A stretch of DNA of 64,000 nucleotides from NCBI GenBank assembly GCA_023014365.1, contig JAEBUN010000012.1:124001-188000 (forward strand), in the 5' to 3' direction. The notes beneath the pieces are model-generated. The model was not told the origin of the DNA, made no database searches, and was given only the letters and a program-made list of their open reading frames with translations. This stretch comes from Lepiota brunneoincarnata. Lineage: Eukaryota; Basidiomycota; Agaricomycetes; Agaricales; Agaricaceae. Made by a program: the position numbers and the translations under genes. Each line of letters starts with the position of its first letter. Position 1 is the first letter of the stretch. Shown here in pieces: positions 60,147 to 64,000 of the stretch.

Positions 60147-63100
60147 CTAGGAAGATATAGAAGAAGGTATCTGAAGAGCCTCAGGTGCAGGTGCAGGCGG
60201 TACTGAATCTGATATTGGTATCATCATTGTGGCGGGAGGCGAAACAGCGAAAACGGGTGCTTTCACTTTCGTTGTTGCCGCCCGCGTTTTCTCCAACCAC
60301 TTCTTCCTCAACTCATTCCTCGTCTTTAGGTTTTTCGCGACATCCTCTGTATCCTCTTTGCTCCTAAACTTCCATAAAAAGTCTTCCTTTCCGGGTACGT
60401 AAAAGAGTCGATAGGTCCGCACGCAGACCTTGATCTCATGTCCGTCCTGGGTGGCTACGTCTGGTTGACTATCGCGGACTTTCGCCGGTACGTTTCTATA
60501 CGTTGTGGTTTCAGTGCTCTTGCGAGATCACGTAGTGAGGATAGTCAGGTACTGACCTGCGAAGATAAGGTTGGATCACTCGGGATTGCGAGACCCCCTC
60601 TGTGTTTTCACTCTGCTCTACAAGTGAATACTGAGATGACCCGACGTTTCGAGGAACGCCCACCGAGACATAGGAATCAATGTAGGCTTGCCAGCGCCCG
60701 GTCAACACTTCCGAATCATCAAAACTTGAATCGTCTTTGCCAATGAGTTGTATTGTCATCATCTTAGAGTCCGACAGCTGATTTATTCCCTACGTTCAAT
60801 ATCACATCCATCCGGAGGGAATGATACTCACCCAATCGATGCGGAACAGGTTCTCATCGGGTCCAAGAATCTTCTCCGCGCTCCTTCGGCTGTTAATCTG
60901 ATCTTGTGACGTAAAACTGGCTAGGCTACGCTCGCGCTTCAAAATTTCTAGGAGTTCCTGACTCCTCGTGTCGGCAATCACAGCTTGGACCTGCTATCTC
61001 TTCAGCGTCTCTTTCCTCAGGGGCGGGGTACTTAACACACCTGTTTGATAATGGCTCCGATAACTTTATCCACCGTAAAGATTTTATATGCCTCCTTAAC
61101 GTGATCATCAGTAACCCATTGTCACAAAAAACATGAATCGCCTTGAGTATACCTTAGTCCCGAACATGTATCGCATTTGATCCTCAAACGCATGTTGCTC
61201 AATCTCGTTATCGAAAATCCTCTCACAAGAAACCAATAAGAGCTCGTAGAGCAGTTCAGGACTTTTTGCTCTCTCCCCAAAGCTCGTAAGCGTCTCGTGT
61301 GCTTGAGCCGCCAATCCCGCGGAGATCGCTTCTTTGCTTGGGTATCGTGGGTCAGGCTCCTCCTTGGCGAGTTTGGCAGTGAGATTCTTGAATAATAAAA
61401 GTCGGGAATACAATAGCTAGGAAGGTAGCTTGAACAACCAAGTATAATTTAACTGAGGGTTAGGATAGCACTCACTTCAATTAACCGAAGCAGCGCATAG
61501 AATGCTGTGTTAGTGAAGAAAATGTTTCTCTTCCTCCGGCTCTGTATTGTTGCCTGTGCGGTCGTGTCATCCCCCTCAAACACGGGCGATGCAAGCCGAG
61601 AGACCGCGGGTGAAGAGGCTGCCTCCTGAGCGCGAGTTTTCCTACTTGTTGATTTCGCCTGCTCGCTCTTCAGTAGCTTTTTCCTCAAATCCCCTCCGGC
61701 TGATAGCCCCCCGCCCCTTCGACCCCTACCACCTCGCGAACCGCTACCCGTACTCGAAACCTCCACATCATCAGCCACCTCGTCACTCACGTCACTCTCG
61801 TTCGTTTCTTGTGTAGTGAAGGCGGAGTTGAACGCAACAGGGTCCAATACGAAAAACAGTGGTACGAAAGAGCGGAGGAATCCCTCTATCCTCCTCCTAT
61901 CGGCAAAATTGATTTGGCCTTGCGTCCGATCGAGAAATGAGAATGTCAACTTGAGCGCGTCTTGCAAAACCCGCACATCGTCGATAACATATTCCAGTTG
62001 ATGTCTGGGTCGTGTCCGCGCAAATAGTGGGTCAATTAGAGACGCCCGCTTTGCCATCTGTTCCTCTCTCGCGCCTTCAATTTGACTAACCAAGTTCTTG
62101 GTGGTAATGGCTTTTTTGTCATTCGTTTTGAAAGTGATCGCCTGATGGTCAAGGCTCTTAGTATAATTCCTAGCGTCCACCTCCCGCCAGACTTTGTTCC
62201 ATTCCCTCTGAGATCTTTTCCACTCCTCTTCCTTCTGCTTGAGGCGCTTGAGAACGGCTGGGATCGCAAGGACAGGCAAATCTTGCATTGACTGAATAAC
62301 CTCTAGACCGAGCTCCCGCCCATAGATCTTCTTGATCACGCGGGTATTGATAGCCTTCCAAGAACCCCCTATATGCGGCTTGAGTTTAAAGTTGGCGCGG
62401 TCCTCGGCACTGAGCTGCGCCATTTTGTTGTGGAGAGGCTCTAGTAACGAGATAGTCCGGGTAATGGCTTCGATATGGAAATCATATTCGTGCCGTTCTT
62501 CCTCACTTCTATGAAGCGCCTCCTCATAAATATTCTTCTTGTGAGCGATGAAGCCTGAATCCTCGCTAGACCATGTTGGATGGGACACCCATTCGTCATT
62601 TAAGACAGATCGGCACATTTCATCTCTGCCGGAACATGTCACATTGGCTTCCTGTAGTTTCGAGCTTGACTTTCCGTCCAAAGAAAGTAAACGGATCCAA
62701 CTTACACTGGCAGAAAGTCTCCGATAACTCCCGTATTTCACACTGGGATCAATACGGCTCACTCGACTCGGCAACTCCGCAGGTGTCGGTCTCGTCCAGT
62801 TGTTTTGGAATTCAGCCATCCAGTACTCTCGTTCTTTGAGCTCATCCCAACCAAGTATCTCCTTGAACTGTCGATAAAGATCTGTATCGCCGAGGAAATG
62901 CTTGCTTTCTTTGACCAGTCGAGCCGTATCAATGTAATCTTGCGTAAATAGGTTCACAACCTTCAGGAACTCGTTGAATGTGTCACGGTTATCGAGAGCC
63001 CTCATAATACGATCAAAGAAATGCATGTCGTCAGCGGGGACAGGGCCGCGGGCAATGGCTGACGGTAGTTGGCTGTGAGGAATATGAGGGGAAGACGGTG

Positions 63101-64000
63101 CAGCGAGACTTTTGTTGCCGTAGCCAAGTGTAGCGCGTTCTGAATTCGCAGGAGGCTTCTGCTGCTACCTATCAGCTTTGAATCCAAACAAATTACAAGA
63201 ATGGGGACTCACTGCGACAACTTGCACTGGCTTAGGAGGTACCACTTCCTTCTCCGGGATCCTGCGTTTACGTTTCGGGGGCAAAGATGAAGAACTAGCA
63301 ACAACATCAAGCTTCCTCTTGTTCTTTGCATCATTCAGCGGTGTTCCTGTTCTATTAAGGGAAGCTGCTCGAGGGGGCGAATCGTCGAGTAACTGTTGGC
63401 TCCTTTCAGGCATGAACACTCGGAAATCGGCCCTCAGGTCTGGGGCATCCTTGAATAGACGAGCTATCTGCCGCGAAACTTCTTCCTACAGAAAAAAAAT
63501 CAAATTGTGATCTCCACATAAACAAAGTCCATCTCCTACCTCACCGATAGTTTCGGGCTTGTGATGATAGCGTGAGAGAATATCCAAAAATTGTCGGTAG
63601 GTATCAGGATCACACCGCTGCTTGATCTTCTGCACATACTGAACGGCTGGTTCGATGGCTGTCCCGGTAACAGCATACCCCCCGCTGGGTTCTGGTGATG
63701 GAGGCCTGGCACCGGGCTCAGGAGCTACAGGTGTTAGATCAATACGAAGGGAAGAGATACATAAGCCCATCACCACTGACCATAGCTGGAACCAGCAGCA
63801 GGTCCCGTTGACCAAAAAATAGGCCCTTTCCCTGGCCCATTGTTTGTCGTCTGCATTGTACTTCCTGTAGGTGTCGTCACAGTGATAAAACTGGAGTCAT
63901 GTGCATCGGTCGAGCACTCGATGCGATAGCCAACAGGGAGGAACGTGTTGAATCCTTGAATGAGAGCCGAATGACCATTGAAGAGTTGCGAAACTCGCTT
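60147..64000 (-). CDS. SIN3: SIN3 transcriptional corepressor scaffold, 5' part missing
   Basis: Scaffold of the Sin3/Rpd3 histone deacetylase complex in the nucleus; the gene continues beyond the right edge. At the edge PAH1 is visible ([20 protein letters not shown], then LPVGYRIE), a Gly/Ser-rich linker, then PAH2 ([37 protein letters not shown]) and the nuclear-type basic patch [16 protein letters not shown]3 follows ([20 protein letters not shown]). The Sin3 core repressor domain reads [20 protein letters not shown] and [20 protein letters not shown]. The C-terminal Sin3a_C region, across several exons, includes [14 protein letters not shown] and [15 protein letters not shown]; the tail ends [11 protein letters not shown]. 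Many small introns. No break seen in the visible part. Confidence 0.93.

Overview
The window looks like nuclear DNA of a filamentous basidiomycete, most likely an Agaricomycete. This is an inference from three things: very dense genes (about one per 2.2 kb), many introns of roughly 45-60 nt that break almost every gene, and protein families typical of that class (snurportin, a DUF3433 membrane protein, a short NACHT-type NLR, GH51, a Hos1-like deacetylase, a SIN1 TORC2 subunit). No virus, transposon, CRISPR array or rRNA was recognised. Gene ends below were set by reading exons across splice sites by eye. I ran no database search.

Left part (1-22 kb). A small unknown gene and a secreted GPI-anchor-like protein are followed by a delta-12 fatty acid desaturase and a DUF3433 membrane protein. 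Next come MSH2 (mismatch repair), TRM4 (tRNA m5C methyltransferase) divergent from PUP1 (20S proteasome beta2), a transaldolase divergent from SIN1/AVO1 (TORC2), and mitoribosomal uS8m.

Middle (22-42 kb). Two near-identical MATE transporters lie in tandem. The second diverges from SAM50 (mitochondrial outer-membrane beta-barrel insertase). Then follow a GH51 alpha-L-arabinofuranosidase, IND1 (mitochondrial complex I Fe-S assembly), a Hos1-like histone deacetylase divergent from CIA1 (cytosolic Fe-S assembly), an acidic unknown protein, an intron-containing tRNA-His gene, and an alanine:glyoxylate aminotransferase carrying a 4-bp duplication that breaks its frame.

Right part (42-64 kb). This is the most accessory-looking stretch: an NLR-like NACHT protein, then a tandem pair of MFS transporters with frame breaks (at least three in the first copy, one in the second) and long flanks without recognisable genes. 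It returns to housekeeping genes with snurportin-1, HIS5, a secreted S1/P1 nuclease, an inverted pair of intron-containing tRNA-Ala(AGC) genes, HPM1 (protein-histidine methyltransferase), and the C-terminal part of SIN3, which runs off the right edge.

There is no obvious pathway cluster. The recurring structure is divergent gene pairs sharing 70-140 bp promoters (TRM4/PUP1, transaldolase/SIN1, MATE2/SAM50, HDAC/CIA1). Points most worth a second look are the frame breaks in AGX1 and the MFS pair, the three likely GC-AG introns (one splitting the GH51 active site), the tRNA introns and the NLR.
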